Shown: one piece after another, positions 1-6,573 of the stretch
Position numbering within the stretch: position 1 is the first letter of the stretch
Layout of the letters: each line of letters opens with the position of its first letter
Source: Sphingobacteriales bacterium
GTDB lineage: Bacteria; Bacteroidota; Bacteroidia; Chitinophagales; Chitinophagaceae
Assembly: GCA_947463665.1 (NCBI GenBank)
Contig: CANHUD010000110.1
Span: 1 to 7,479, forward strand
DNA length: 7,479 nt
Direction: 5' to 3'
Translations under genes and position numbers: made by a program
The notes under the pieces: model-generated
The model's database searches: none
Told to the model about the DNA's origin: nothing
Seen by the model: the letters and a program-made list of their open reading frames with translations, nothing else

Positions 1-800
1 AGGCAAGGTGTCAGACTACCCTTTACAGACCTTTTTTTGAACAGTTCAGGGAAGGCATCGAGTTTCCGGAAGAACTGGATCTTTTTGATACATGGGCAGA
101 TCTGGATGATGCCTTTGACTGCATGATAAGTCTGGGGGGCGACGGAACCATGCTGGATACCGTAACGCTGATCCGCGACCGGAATATCCCGTTGTTGGGG
201 GTGAATTTCGGGCGACTGGGATTTCTGGCTTCTCTGGGTAAGGAGGACCTGCAGGCGGCTGTTACGGCTTTGGTAGAGCGCACCTTTGTAATTGAAAAAA
301 GAACACTCATTCACCTGGATGCCAATATTCCGCTTTTTGGAGAAACACCGTATGCGCTGAATGAATTCGCCATTCACAAGAAAGACACCTCTCCTATGAT
401 CCGGATTCACACGTACTTAAACGGAGAGTTTCTGAATACTTATTGGGCAGACGGACTCATAGTATCTACCCCAACAGGTTCCACAGGATACTCTCTGAGT
501 TGCAATGGTCCCGTGGTGTTCCCGGATACCGGTAGTTTTGTGATCACACCGGTAGCTCCGCATAATCTGAACGTACGGCCCATCGTCATTCCCGATCACA
601 ACGTATTGTCGTTTGAAGTGGAAGGACGTTCCGATCAGTTTATTTGTGCCATGGATTCCCGGAAAGAAATTGTGGAATCAACAGTTCAGCTGGCCGTGAA
701 GAAAGAGTCATTCACGATTGGGCTGGTCCGGCTGAATGAAAACAATTTTCTGCAGACGCTGCGGAAAAAACTGGCCTGGGGATTTGATACCCGAAATTGA
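1..800 (+). CDS. nadK: NAD kinase, 5'-truncated by window edge
   Basis: Phosphorylates NAD to NADP in the cytoplasm (ATP-NAD kinase family). The frame is open from the first complete codon at position 3 to the TGA at 798-800, about 265 residues; the family is usually near 290, so roughly 25-30 N-terminal residues lie upstream. The ATG at 123 is internal, because family-like sequence precedes it and it sits just before the nucleotide-binding GGDGT motif (135-149). Also visible are the Asn-Glu pair (360-365), which in the family contacts the NAD ribose and nicotinamide, and the hallmark stretch ADGLIVSTPTGSTGYS (447-494). No frameshift or missing key residue is seen. It is 52 bp upstream of porG on the same strand, the usual Bacteroidota order. 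The family assignment is firm; only the start is unknown. Confidence 0.95.
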   Translation, partial: ARCQTTLYRPFFEQFREGIEFPEELDLFDTWADLDDAFDCMISLGGDGTMLDTVTLIRDRNIPLLGVNFGRLGFLASLGKEDLQAAVTALVERTFVIEKRTLIHLDANIPLFGETPYALNEFAIHKKDTSPMIRIHTYLNGEFLNTYWADGLIVSTPTGSTGYSLSCNGPVVFPDTGSFVITPVAPHNLNVRPIVIPDHNVLSFEVEGRSDQFICAMDSRKEIVESTVQLAVKKESFTIGLVRLNENNFLQTLRKKLAWGFDTRN

Positions 801-831
801 GAAATAGACCAATTAACAGTGTATTAGCGCA

Positions 832-839
832 TAATTTTG
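832..839 (+). promoter_or_regulatory. Candidate Bacteroidota -7 box (TAnnTTTG) for porG
   Basis: TAATTTTG matches the Bacteroidota primary sigma factor -7 element TAnnTTTG. It lies only 13 bp before the porG ATG, so a transcript starting about 6-8 nt downstream would have a nearly absent leader. No TTTG or TTG is found about 19-21 nt upstream where the -33 element should be. The match is in AT-rich intergenic DNA, so chance is possible. It would act as a secondary promoter inside the nadK-to-skp unit. Confidence 0.35.
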
Positions 840-852
840 TTTTTTTGACTAT

Positions 853-1698
853 ATGTTTAAGAGAATATTCGGACTGATTGCAATTTGTACTTGTGTTGAA
901 GCCCTGTCTGCACAAACACAGGCCACCGTTTATGAAGGGGAAATAGGGTTCAGTGCAGGTGCGGCCCACTATTTTGGTGACCTGAACAACAGGGCGTCTT
1001 TTCGTCGCCCAAAAGCCGCTGCCGGGTTGTTTTTTCGCAAGAACTTTGGAAATTACGTAGGTCTTCGTCTCGGTCTGCAGGTAGCCCAGCTGGGTTATGC
1101 TGATAAATATTCATCCAATGAGTTCCAGCAAAGCCGGAATCTGAGTTTTAATTCCACGATCTGGGAATACTCATTGCAGGGTGATTTCAATTTTTTTCGC
1201 TTTGAACCGGGAAATCCTTACCTCCGTTTCACGCCTTATGTTACGCTGGGTATTGGTTCCATGAGTTTTGATCCCTATGCCTATCTGGCCGGTGAAAAAT
1301 ATTATCTGCGTCCATTGGGTACAGAAGGGCAGGGGTCCACACAGTATCCCGACCGGAAGCCCTACCGGAACACAGCAATGGTTTTTCCTCTGGGGATGGG
1401 TATCAAGTACAATATAAACCGGACCCTGAACTTCCACATGGAAGCGGTGTTCCGGTTCACTTCTACAGATTATCTGGATGATGTGAGCACAACCTTTGCC
1501 GGACCGGACGTTTTTGATCCTCAGTCGCCCGCCTATTTTCTGCAGGACCGGAGCTATGAGGTAGGAATACCCATAGGCACTGCCGGCAGGCAGCGGGGGT
1601 TTAGTTCCCAGCGGGATCAGTATTTGATGGTGCAGGCCGGATTATCCTTTAACATATCTTCTTATCGCTGTCCATCCCCCCTTGGAGGCCGATTCTAA
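853..1698 (+). CDS. porG: PorG-like (DUF6089) envelope beta-barrel protein, type IX secretion
   Basis: Predicted exported protein of 281 residues. PorG-family proteins are outer-membrane components that associate with the PorK/PorN ring of the type IX secretion system. Residues 1-20 form a type I signal peptide (basic MFKR, hydrophobic core, LSA before Gln21). The two Cys residues in it (12 and 14) lack a proper lipobox, so I do not call a lipoprotein. The mature start has the family signature: EIGFSAGAAHYFGDLNN near residues 30-46. The rest is rich in alternating aromatic and hydrophobic strands with short turns, as expected of an 8-strand-like barrel, and it ends with a strand near residues 259-271 and a Cys-Pro tail. 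The gene sits between nadK and uppS-bamA, where porG lies in other Bacteroidota (P. gingivalis porG is also beside uppS/bamA/ompH). The start ATG is the first in frame and begins the signal peptide. The fold and family are likely; the T9SS role is inferred from family and context. Confidence 0.8.
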   Translation: MFKRIFGLIAICTCVEALSAQTQATVYEGEIGFSAGAAHYFGDLNNRASFRRPKAAAGLFFRKNFGNYVGLRLGLQVAQLGYADKYSSNEFQQSRNLSFNSTIWEYSLQGDFNFFRFEPGNPYLRFTPYVTLGIGSMSFDPYAYLAGEKYYLRPLGTEGQGSTQYPDRKPYRNTAMVFPLGMGIKYNINRTLNFHMEAVFRFTSTDYLDDVSTTFAGPDVFDPQSPAYFLQDRSYEVGIPIGTAGRQRGFSSQRDQYLMVQAGLSFNISSYRCPSPLGGRF

Positions 1699-1704
1699 GG
1701 AGGT
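1697..1704 (+). other. Orphan perfect Shine-Dalgarno-like AAGGAGGT
   Basis: AAGGAGGT overlaps the last two bases of the porG stop codon and is complementary to the standard 16S anti-Shine-Dalgarno sequence. No ATG, GTG or TTG follows at a usable distance; the uppS ATG is 59 nt further on. Bacteroidota rarely use Shine-Dalgarno signals, so it is recorded as an oddity and may be chance. Confidence 0.3.
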
Positions 1705-1735
1705 ATTAAAAGGGATAATAGTCGTTTACATCCGT

Positions 1736-1743
1736 TATCTTTG
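1736..1743 (+). promoter_or_regulatory. Probable Bacteroidota -7 promoter element for uppS
   Basis: TATCTTTG is an exact match to TAnnTTTG and is followed by CCCCC, the TTTGCC-type extension often seen at promoters of this phylum. It lies 20 bp before the uppS ATG, giving a predicted leader of about 13-15 nt. No -33 TTTG is visible at 1713-1716 or nearby, so strength is uncertain. It would allow uppS and downstream genes to be expressed independently of nadK-porG. Confidence 0.55.
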
Positions 1744-1763
1744 CCCCCATCGCAAAATCGGTT

Positions 1764-2531
1764 ATGACCACACTGAAAGATCAGATCATTAGGGAAAAGC
1801 TCCCGAAGCACATCGCCATTATCATGGATGGTAATGGCCGCTGGGCGGAGGAAAAAGGGCAGGACCGGCTTTACGGTCATTTCCACGGCGTGGAGAGTGT
1901 CCGCAACATTGTGGAAGGTTGTGCCGAACTGGGTGTAGGCTATCTCACCTTATATGCATTTTCCACAGAAAACTGGGATCGCCCGGCCAATGAGGTTTCC
2001 GGACTGATGGAATTACTGGTGGAAACCATTCGCAAAGAGGTGCCCACCCTCAACAAGAACAATATCCGGTTACATGTGATCGGCGCAATGGACATGTTGC
2101 CTGAATATGCGCTGAATGCCCTGCAGGAAGCACTGGACCTGACTTCGGTCAATACGGGGCTGAATCTGGTAATGGCATTGAGTTACAGTTCCCGCTGGGA
2201 GCTGGTACAGGCTGTTCAGAAGATTGCAGCAGATGTACAGGACGGGAAGATGGAGCCGGAGCAGATAACGCAGGATGTGTTGCAGCAATATTTGTCGACC
2301 AGCAAATTCCCTGATCCGGAACTGATGATCCGCACCAGTGGTGAGTACCGGATAAGCAATTTCCTCCTGTATCAGCTGGCATATGCAGAATTGTATTTTA
2401 CGTCTACCCGCTGGCCGGATTTCCGGAAGGAACATTTGTATGAAGCTATTCTGGATTATCAGAACAGAGAGCGGCGGTTCGGTAAAACCACCCGCCAGAT
2501 CCAGGAAGAAGCCGGTGCAACAACTGAATAA
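1764..2531 (+). CDS. uppS: Undecaprenyl diphosphate synthase (cis-prenyltransferase)
   Basis: Condenses isopentenyl diphosphate units onto farnesyl diphosphate to make the C55 lipid carrier used for peptidoglycan and surface polysaccharides; acts at the cytoplasmic side of the membrane. The 255 residues match the family length. Motifs in order: MDGNGRWA at 21-28, with Asp22 as the catalytic, Mg-binding residue; Gly38-His39; FSTENWDRP at 66-74; ALSYSSRWE at 138-146; and RTSGEYRISNF at 190-200, where Arg190, Arg196 and Ser198 fit the substrate diphosphate-binding positions, followed by AELYF and WPDF at 208-220. The usual GGE is SGE here, which I believe is common in this phylum. The ATG is about 20 nt downstream of a good -7 box. 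The gene is 65 bp after porG and 83 bp before bamA. Nothing is missing or broken. Confidence 0.96.
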   Translation: MTTLKDQIIREKLPKHIAIIMDGNGRWAEEKGQDRLYGHFHGVESVRNIVEGCAELGVGYLTLYAFSTENWDRPANEVSGLMELLVETIRKEVPTLNKNNIRLHVIGAMDMLPEYALNALQEALDLTSVNTGLNLVMALSYSSRWELVQAVQKIAADVQDGKMEPEQITQDVLQQYLSTSKFPDPELMIRTSGEYRISNFLLYQLAYAELYFTSTRWPDFRKEHLYEAILDYQNRERRFGKTTRQIQEEAGATTE

Positions 2532-2577
2532 TATGCAGGAATCCGGTCTATTTAACATAGCATTCAAAGAAAAGCCG

Positions 2578-2590
2578 TTATTTTGCCACC
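2578..2590 (+). promoter_or_regulatory. Weak candidate promoter for bamA
   Basis: TTATTTTGCCACC resembles the uppS promoter core (TTTGCC then CC). As TAnnTTTG it is imperfect: either the second base is T instead of A, or the spacer between TA and TTTG is one base instead of two. It ends 24 bp before the bamA ATG, a sensible leader length. No -33 element is seen. It lies in the 83-bp uppS-bamA gap, which holds no gene and no terminator-like hairpin that I can find. Confidence 0.35.
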
Positions 2591-2614
2591 TTATCTGAAA
2601 ATAGTAAACTCCGG

Positions 2615-5353
2615 ATGCGCGTTACAGGTACAATCCTTTTGCTGATATCATTCTTTTTTTCTCAATTTACTGCCGCGCAGAACGAATCTTCGTCCTCATC
2701 GGTCAGGGATACTATTCCTGCACCATCGGTTGATCCTGAATTGCTGAACATTCTGAATGCCAAGACTCCCCGCAGGTATGTTATTCAGGACATCAAGGTC
2801 ACGGGTGCGAAATTCTTTGATCCCGCAATTGTCATTTCTGTCTCCGGCCTGGCGGTAGGGGATGAAGTAACGCTGCCGGGAGGGGATCTTTTTGCCAAGG
2901 CGATCAATCGGTTGTGGGCACAGAATATGTTCAGCAACATCAATGTTTTCATCACACGGGTGGAGGGCCGAAACATATTCATTGAAATTGTGGCCACAGA
3001 ACGTCCGATGCTTTCCAGTTTCCGATTCCGTGGGGTGAGGAAAACAGAAGCAGATGAACTGAAGGATAAAATCGGGGTATTCCAGAACCGTGTAGTGACA
3101 GATAACATGCGGTTGAATGCCATTGAGAACATTCGCAAATACTACATAGAGAAGGGGTTCATGCAGATTTCTGCGAGAATAAATGAGATTCCCGATTCCC
3201 GTAATGCCGGAAAAATGATCTTTGAGTTCGATGTGAACAAGGGAAAAAAGATCCGGATCGAAAACATCAATTTTTTTGGGCAGGAAACCGTGAGTGAGCG
3301 GGATTTAAAATCGAAATTGAAAGGTACGAAGGAGATGAGCCGCTTTACCTTTCATCCTCCCAAGGTGGAAAGCCCTTACGGCACCGTGAAGAAATCGTCC
3401 TTTAAAGAATTTATTCGTACCAAAGGATACCTGCATCCATCGAAGATCAAGGATGCGCTGGAGCCGTGGTTTCGGTTTAAATTATTCGCGAATGCCAAAT
3501 TCAATGAAAAGAAATACCTGGAAGACAAGGAGAAGATTCTTACTTATCTGAATTCCCAGGGTTTCCGGGATGCACAGATCCTGTCGGATACCCAGTATGT
3601 AAATGCAAGGGGAAATCTTCATGTTGATTTCCGCATTGATGAGGGGCGTAAGTATTATTTTGGAAACATCAACTGGAAAGGAAACACCAAATACAATGAT
3701 TCCATTCTTGCGCTGATCCTTAATATCAAAAAAGGAGATACATACAATATCGAAACCCTTAACAAGCGACTCGGAAAAGAATTGTCGCAGGAAGGGGGAG
3801 ATGTAAGTTCTCTGTACATGGATGACGGATACCTGTTTTTTCAGATCGATCCTGTAGAAACGGCTGTTTACAACGATACGATCGACTACGAGATTCGATT
3901 GAGAGAAGGTCCTCAGGCCACCATCAAGAATGTAAACATCTCCGGTAATGAGAAGACCAAAGAATACGTGATCCGCCGGGAATTGCGAACGGTACCCGGA
4001 GAAAAGTTCAGTCGTTCTGACCTGATCCGTTCCCAGCGGGAAATTGTTAACCTGGGTTATTTTGAGCAGGAGAAATTAGGGCTGCAACCTGTTCCGAATC
4101 AGGAAGACGGAACGGTAGACATCAATTATTCGGTGGTTGAAAAATCATCCGATCAGTTGGAACTCAGTGCCGGATGGGGTGGAGGTATTGGACTGACGGG
4201 CACGCTTGGTATCACCTTCAATAATTTTTCAGTCAAGAATTTCTTTAAGAAGGAAACCTGGGATCCACTGCCTTCCGGCGATGGTCAGAAACTCTCTGTT
4301 CGTTTTCAGTCGAACGGACGCTTCTTCCGCTCCCTGAATGCCTCCTTTACTGAACCATGGCTGGGCGGAAAAAAACGCAACTCTTTTACCCTCAGTGTTT
4401 ACAACAATAAATTCTCCAATGCCTTTAATCCCTTTACGGGGATGTTCGACCGGAACTATTCGGATTCATCGTTCCTGAAAACAACGGGTGCTACCATTGC
4501 GCTGGGTAAACAGTTGAAATGGCCCGATGATTTCTTTACACTGGTCACCTCGGTAAGCTATGTGAATTACAATGCCCGGAACTATCCTATTTTCCCGGGT
4601 TTCAACAGAGGAAATTCTACCAATATCAACCTGAAGATTGCGCTGAGCCGTTCTTCTATTGACCAGCCGATCTTCCCCAGAAGTGGTTCCAACTTTATTC
4701 TGAGCGGGCAGTTCACACCGCCATGGTCTTATATTCGCGGGATCAATGAAGCTGATATTTTCAAGCTGGTGGAATACCATAAATGGCGGTTCAATGGTGA
4801 ATGGTTTGTGCCGCTGACAAAAGCTACGGGTGCAGAGAAGAACAGGCAGCTGGTACTGCGAGTTGCCATCAAATATGGTTTCATCGGCCGGTATAACCAG
4901 AAACTTCCGATCTCTCCCTTCGAGCGCTTCCAGGTGGGTGATGCCGGTCTGACCAACAACTTTGGTATCCTTGGTTATGATATCGTAGCCCATCGTGGAT
5001 ATCCGGTGTATGAGTCTTCTGATCCAACGGTGAATCCGGATCAGCAGCAGGCTTCACAGTTTTTCACTATCTTCAATAAGTACTCCATGGAGGCGCGTTA
5101 TCCACTAGTTACCAACCCGAGCAGTACGATCTTTGCGCTGGCTTTCTATGAAGCGGCCAACGGGTGGTATTCTTTCAAGGATTACAATCCCTTCCGTTTG
5201 CGTCGGTCAGTGGGTCTTGGTATGCGCTTCTTCCTGCCTATGTTCGGTTTGCTTGGGTTTGACTATGGTATCGGACTGGATCGGATGACCAGTGGGGGCC
5301 GACTGAAAGATGCTGCGAGGTTTACCTTCATGCTGGGCTTTGAACCCGAATAA
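2615..5353 (+). CDS. bamA: Outer-membrane protein assembly factor BamA (Omp85)
   Basis: Core of the beta-barrel assembly machine: inserts and folds outer-membrane proteins. 912 residues, longer than the roughly 810 of E. coli. A signal peptide spans residues 1-21 (cleavage AA|Q22), then a Ser-rich linker. Five POTRA domains can be traced at about 53-131, 132-211, 212-345, 346-434 and 435-510; POTRA3 is enlarged by a segment near 238-297. The 16-strand barrel runs from about 512 to the end. The loop-6 motif is His793-Arg794-Gly795-Tyr796, keeping the conserved RGY. TEPWLGG (579-585) and PIFPRSGSNF (685-694) are typical Omp85 strands. The C-terminus F903-x-F-x-L-G908 matches the beta-signal of BamA, followed by FEPE. 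The start ATG directly begins the signal peptide. The skp genes immediately downstream encode chaperones that deliver clients to this machine. Confidence 0.97.
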   Translation: MRVTGTILLLISFFFSQFTAAQNESSSSSVRDTIPAPSVDPELLNILNAKTPRRYVIQDIKVTGAKFFDPAIVISVSGLAVGDEVTLPGGDLFAKAINRLWAQNMFSNINVFITRVEGRNIFIEIVATERPMLSSFRFRGVRKTEADELKDKIGVFQNRVVTDNMRLNAIENIRKYYIEKGFMQISARINEIPDSRNAGKMIFEFDVNKGKKIRIENINFFGQETVSERDLKSKLKGTKEMSRFTFHPPKVESPYGTVKKSSFKEFIRTKGYLHPSKIKDALEPWFRFKLFANAKFNEKKYLEDKEKILTYLNSQGFRDAQILSDTQYVNARGNLHVDFRIDEGRKYYFGNINWKGNTKYNDSILALILNIKKGDTYNIETLNKRLGKELSQEGGDVSSLYMDDGYLFFQIDPVETAVYNDTIDYEIRLREGPQATIKNVNISGNEKTKEYVIRRELRTVPGEKFSRSDLIRSQREIVNLGYFEQEKLGLQPVPNQEDGTVDINYSVVEKSSDQLELSAGWGGGIGLTGTLGITFNNFSVKNFFKKETWDPLPSGDGQKLSVRFQSNGRFFRSLNASFTEPWLGGKKRNSFTLSVYNNKFSNAFNPFTGMFDRNYSDSSFLKTTGATIALGKQLKWPDDFFTLVTSVSYVNYNARNYPIFPGFNRGNSTNINLKIALSRSSIDQPIFPRSGSNFILSGQFTPPWSYIRGINEADIFKLVEYHKWRFNGEWFVPLTKATGAEKNRQLVLRVAIKYGFIGRYNQKLPISPFERFQVGDAGLTNNFGILGYDIVAHRGYPVYESSDPTVNPDQQQASQFFTIFNKYSMEARYPLVTNPSSTIFALAFYEAANGWYSFKDYNPFRLRRSVGLGMRFFLPMFGLLGFDYGIGLDRMTSGGRLKDAARFTFMLGFEPE

Positions 5354-5382
5354 ACGAAACGTTCACGCATAAAAAACGAACC

Positions 5383-5895
5383 ATGAAAAAAATCTTTTCC
5401 CTTGTAGTGGCCCTGTTGATGTTCAGCGGGTTATTGCATGCCCAGCGTTATGCGGTCATTGATACCAAGTATATACTCGATAAACTGCCGGAATATAAGG
5501 AAGCGCAGAAAAAACTGGATCAATTCAGTGAACAGTGGCAGAAAGAGATTGAAGCGAAACAGGCTGAACTCGATCAGCTCTACCGCACGTTTGAGGCAGA
5601 GCAGGTCATGCTCAGTGATCAGCTGAAAAAAAAGAGAGAAGACGAGTTGTTCAATAAAGAGAAGGAGTTGAGAGATCTTCAGCGCCGACGTTTCGGTTTT
5701 GAAGGAGATCTTTTCAAAAAGCGGCAGGAGCTGGTGAAGCCGATTCAGGACAAAGTATACAATGCCGTTCAGAAACTGGCCGTTGCCCGGCAGTACGATT
5801 TCATTTTGGATAAAAGTGAAGGAATTACTGTTATATTTGCCGACCCTAAACTGGACAAAAGCGACGATGTGCTGAAAGAAATTGGTGTTAAATGA
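5383..5895 (+). CDS. skp: Skp/OmpH-family periplasmic chaperone (copy 1)
   Basis: Holds unfolded outer-membrane proteins in the periplasm and passes them to BamA; family members form jellyfish-like trimers. 170 residues. Signal peptide 1-20 (MKK start, hydrophobic core, LLHA before Gln21). The mature N-terminal strand RYAVIDTKYIL is followed by LPEYKEAQ (35-42), then a long charged coiled coil at about 40-118 rich in Lys, Glu and Gln, forming the tentacle hairpin. The C-terminal part returns to the body domain, with DFILDKSEGITVIFADP at 139-155. It lies only 29 bp after bamA with no promoter or terminator between, so co-transcription and possibly translational linkage with bamA are likely. 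The start is preceded by an A-rich stretch (ATAAAAAACGAACC) rather than a Shine-Dalgarno, as is normal in Bacteroidota. It shares its layout with the next gene. Confidence 0.92.
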   Translation: MKKIFSLVVALLMFSGLLHAQRYAVIDTKYILDKLPEYKEAQKKLDQFSEQWQKEIEAKQAELDQLYRTFEAEQVMLSDQLKKKREDELFNKEKELRDLQRRRFGFEGDLFKKRQELVKPIQDKVYNAVQKLAVARQYDFILDKSEGITVIFADPKLDKSDDVLKEIGVK

Positions 5896-5941
5896 TCGCT
5901 TTTCCTTTACGGAATGACAGGATTTATGTAGTATTGACTAC

Positions 5942-5980
5942 TTATAAGAATAAAGAAAAAAGTAAAAAAACAGCAAGTAC
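5942..5980 (+). promoter_or_regulatory. A-rich leader upstream of second skp gene
   Basis: About two thirds of this 39-nt stretch is A, with runs of six and seven, ending directly at the skp copy 2 ATG. Bacteroidota translation starts favour A-rich, unstructured leaders in place of Shine-Dalgarno pairing, so this is a probable translation-enhancing region. The rest of the 85-bp gap (5896-5941) holds only a 5-bp hairpin (5928-5941) and no clear TAnnTTTG box; TAGTATTG at 5929-5936 is one base off. Confidence 0.4.
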
Positions 5981-6508
5981 ATGAAAAAGTTTATCGTAAT
6001 GGCGTGCATCTCTGTAGCAGGTATGCTGGCTACAGAAGCGAAAGCCCAGATGAAAGCAGCGCACGTCAGCGTGGATGAAGTGGTTCAACTGATGCCAGAG
6101 TATAAAAAGGCTCAATTGGAACTGGCGCAGTTCGACAGTGCTCTTCAGATCAATTATGCCGAAACCGTTCAGGAGCTGAATCGTCAGGACAGTCTGATGA
6201 AGGCCGACTCTACCAAATGGTCTGCCGCCCAAAAGGCTGCCAAGCGTGAGAATATGCGCAAACTGTTCAATGATCTCCAGGGTTTTGAGCAGGCATATCA
6301 GCAACAAATGCAGCAAAAGCAGGAAGAACTGCTGGCTCCTGTAGCTCAGAAAGCCAACCAGATGATTCAGGATGTAGCCAAAGCAGCCGGGTATACACAT
6401 GTATTCCGCAAGGAAGCACTGCTTCTTTCACCGGATGCAGATGATCTGCTGCCTAAGATTAAAGCCAAGATCGGAACGGCAGCTCCGGCAACACCTGCCA
6501 AGAAATAA
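5981..6508 (+). CDS. skp: Skp/OmpH-family periplasmic chaperone (copy 2, diverged)
   Basis: Second OmpH-like chaperone, 175 residues. Signal peptide 1-22 (MKKFIVMACISVAG core, AKA before Gln23). After it, HVSVDEVVQLMPEYKKAQ (28-45) parallels the LPEYKEAQ segment of the preceding gene, showing that the two are tandem paralogues. The middle (about 45-118) is a coiled coil that is much richer in Gln and Ala than copy 1 (for example QAYQQQMQQKQEE at 104-116). The C-terminal body has GYTHVFRKEALLLSP, and a short Ala/Pro/Lys tail (TAAPATPAKK) replaces the DDVLKEIGVK-type end of copy 1. Two adjacent skp genes after bamA are usual in Bacteroidota. Copy 2 may serve different clients, but that is inference. 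A terminator follows 19 nt after its stop, so it probably ends the operon. Confidence 0.9.
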   Translation: MKKFIVMACISVAGMLATEAKAQMKAAHVSVDEVVQLMPEYKKAQLELAQFDSALQINYAETVQELNRQDSLMKADSTKWSAAQKAAKRENMRKLFNDLQGFEQAYQQQMQQKQEELLAPVAQKANQMIQDVAKAAGYTHVFRKEALLLSPDADDLLPKIKAKIGTAAPATPAKK

Positions 6509-6526
6509 TTCGTTCAATGAATAAGG

Positions 6527-6559
6527 AGAAGGGTGCCCGGTTGCGGTCACCCTTTTTTT
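6527..6559 (+). terminator. Intrinsic terminator after skp copy 2
   Basis: AAGGGTG (6529-6535) pairs perfectly with CACCCTT (6548-6554). Inside, after one C-T mismatch, CCG (6537-6539) pairs with CGG (6544-6546) around a GTTG loop. Seven T residues (6553-6559) follow. This is the clearest rho-independent terminator in the window. It lies between skp copy 2 and murI and ends just 14 bp before the murI ATG, so murI needs either readthrough or a promoter I cannot see. Confidence 0.85.
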
Positions 6560-6573
6560 ATGAATAATACGGC

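Noticed and set aside
811..847. Possible terminator after nadK (AATTA/TAATT arms then T-rich tract)
   Set aside because: Only five A-T pairs with a 16-nt loop; too weak to terminate. The T-rich tract is better explained as part of the -7 region.
853..915. PorG-like protein as a lipoprotein (Cys12 and Cys14 in the signal peptide)
   Set aside because: The residues before either Cys do not form a lipobox, and a good signal peptidase I site (LSA before Gln21) follows.
2070..2567. Antisense open frame of 165 codons over uppS
   Set aside because: It lies wholly opposite a well-conserved gene, is rich in Cys, Gln and Ile, and shows no recognisable domain, signal peptide or promoter; it is a shadow of uppS codon use.
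2383..2598. Forward frame of 71 codons spanning the uppS end and the uppS-bamA gap
   Set aside because: Most of it overlaps uppS in another frame, and the composition is unlike a real protein; no start signal.
4466..4993. Antisense open frame of 175 codons over the bamA barrel
   Set aside because: Fully inside bamA on the opposite strand, with no motif or plausible start region; treated as a chance frame.
5352..5380. Direct repeat AAACGAA twice in the bamA-skp gap, 22 nt apart
   Set aside because: Seven-base A-rich repeat in a 29-bp A-rich gap; expected by chance and without other support.
5928..5941. GTAGT-ATTG-ACTAC hairpin between the skp genes
   Set aside because: Five base pairs with no T-run; neither a terminator nor a convincing operator.
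5942..6400. Antisense open frame of 152 codons over skp copy 2, with hydrophobic Leu/Phe-rich stretches
   Set aside because: The Leu/Phe richness is what the reverse complement of a Gln/Lys/Glu-rich coiled coil gives; not evidence of a membrane protein.
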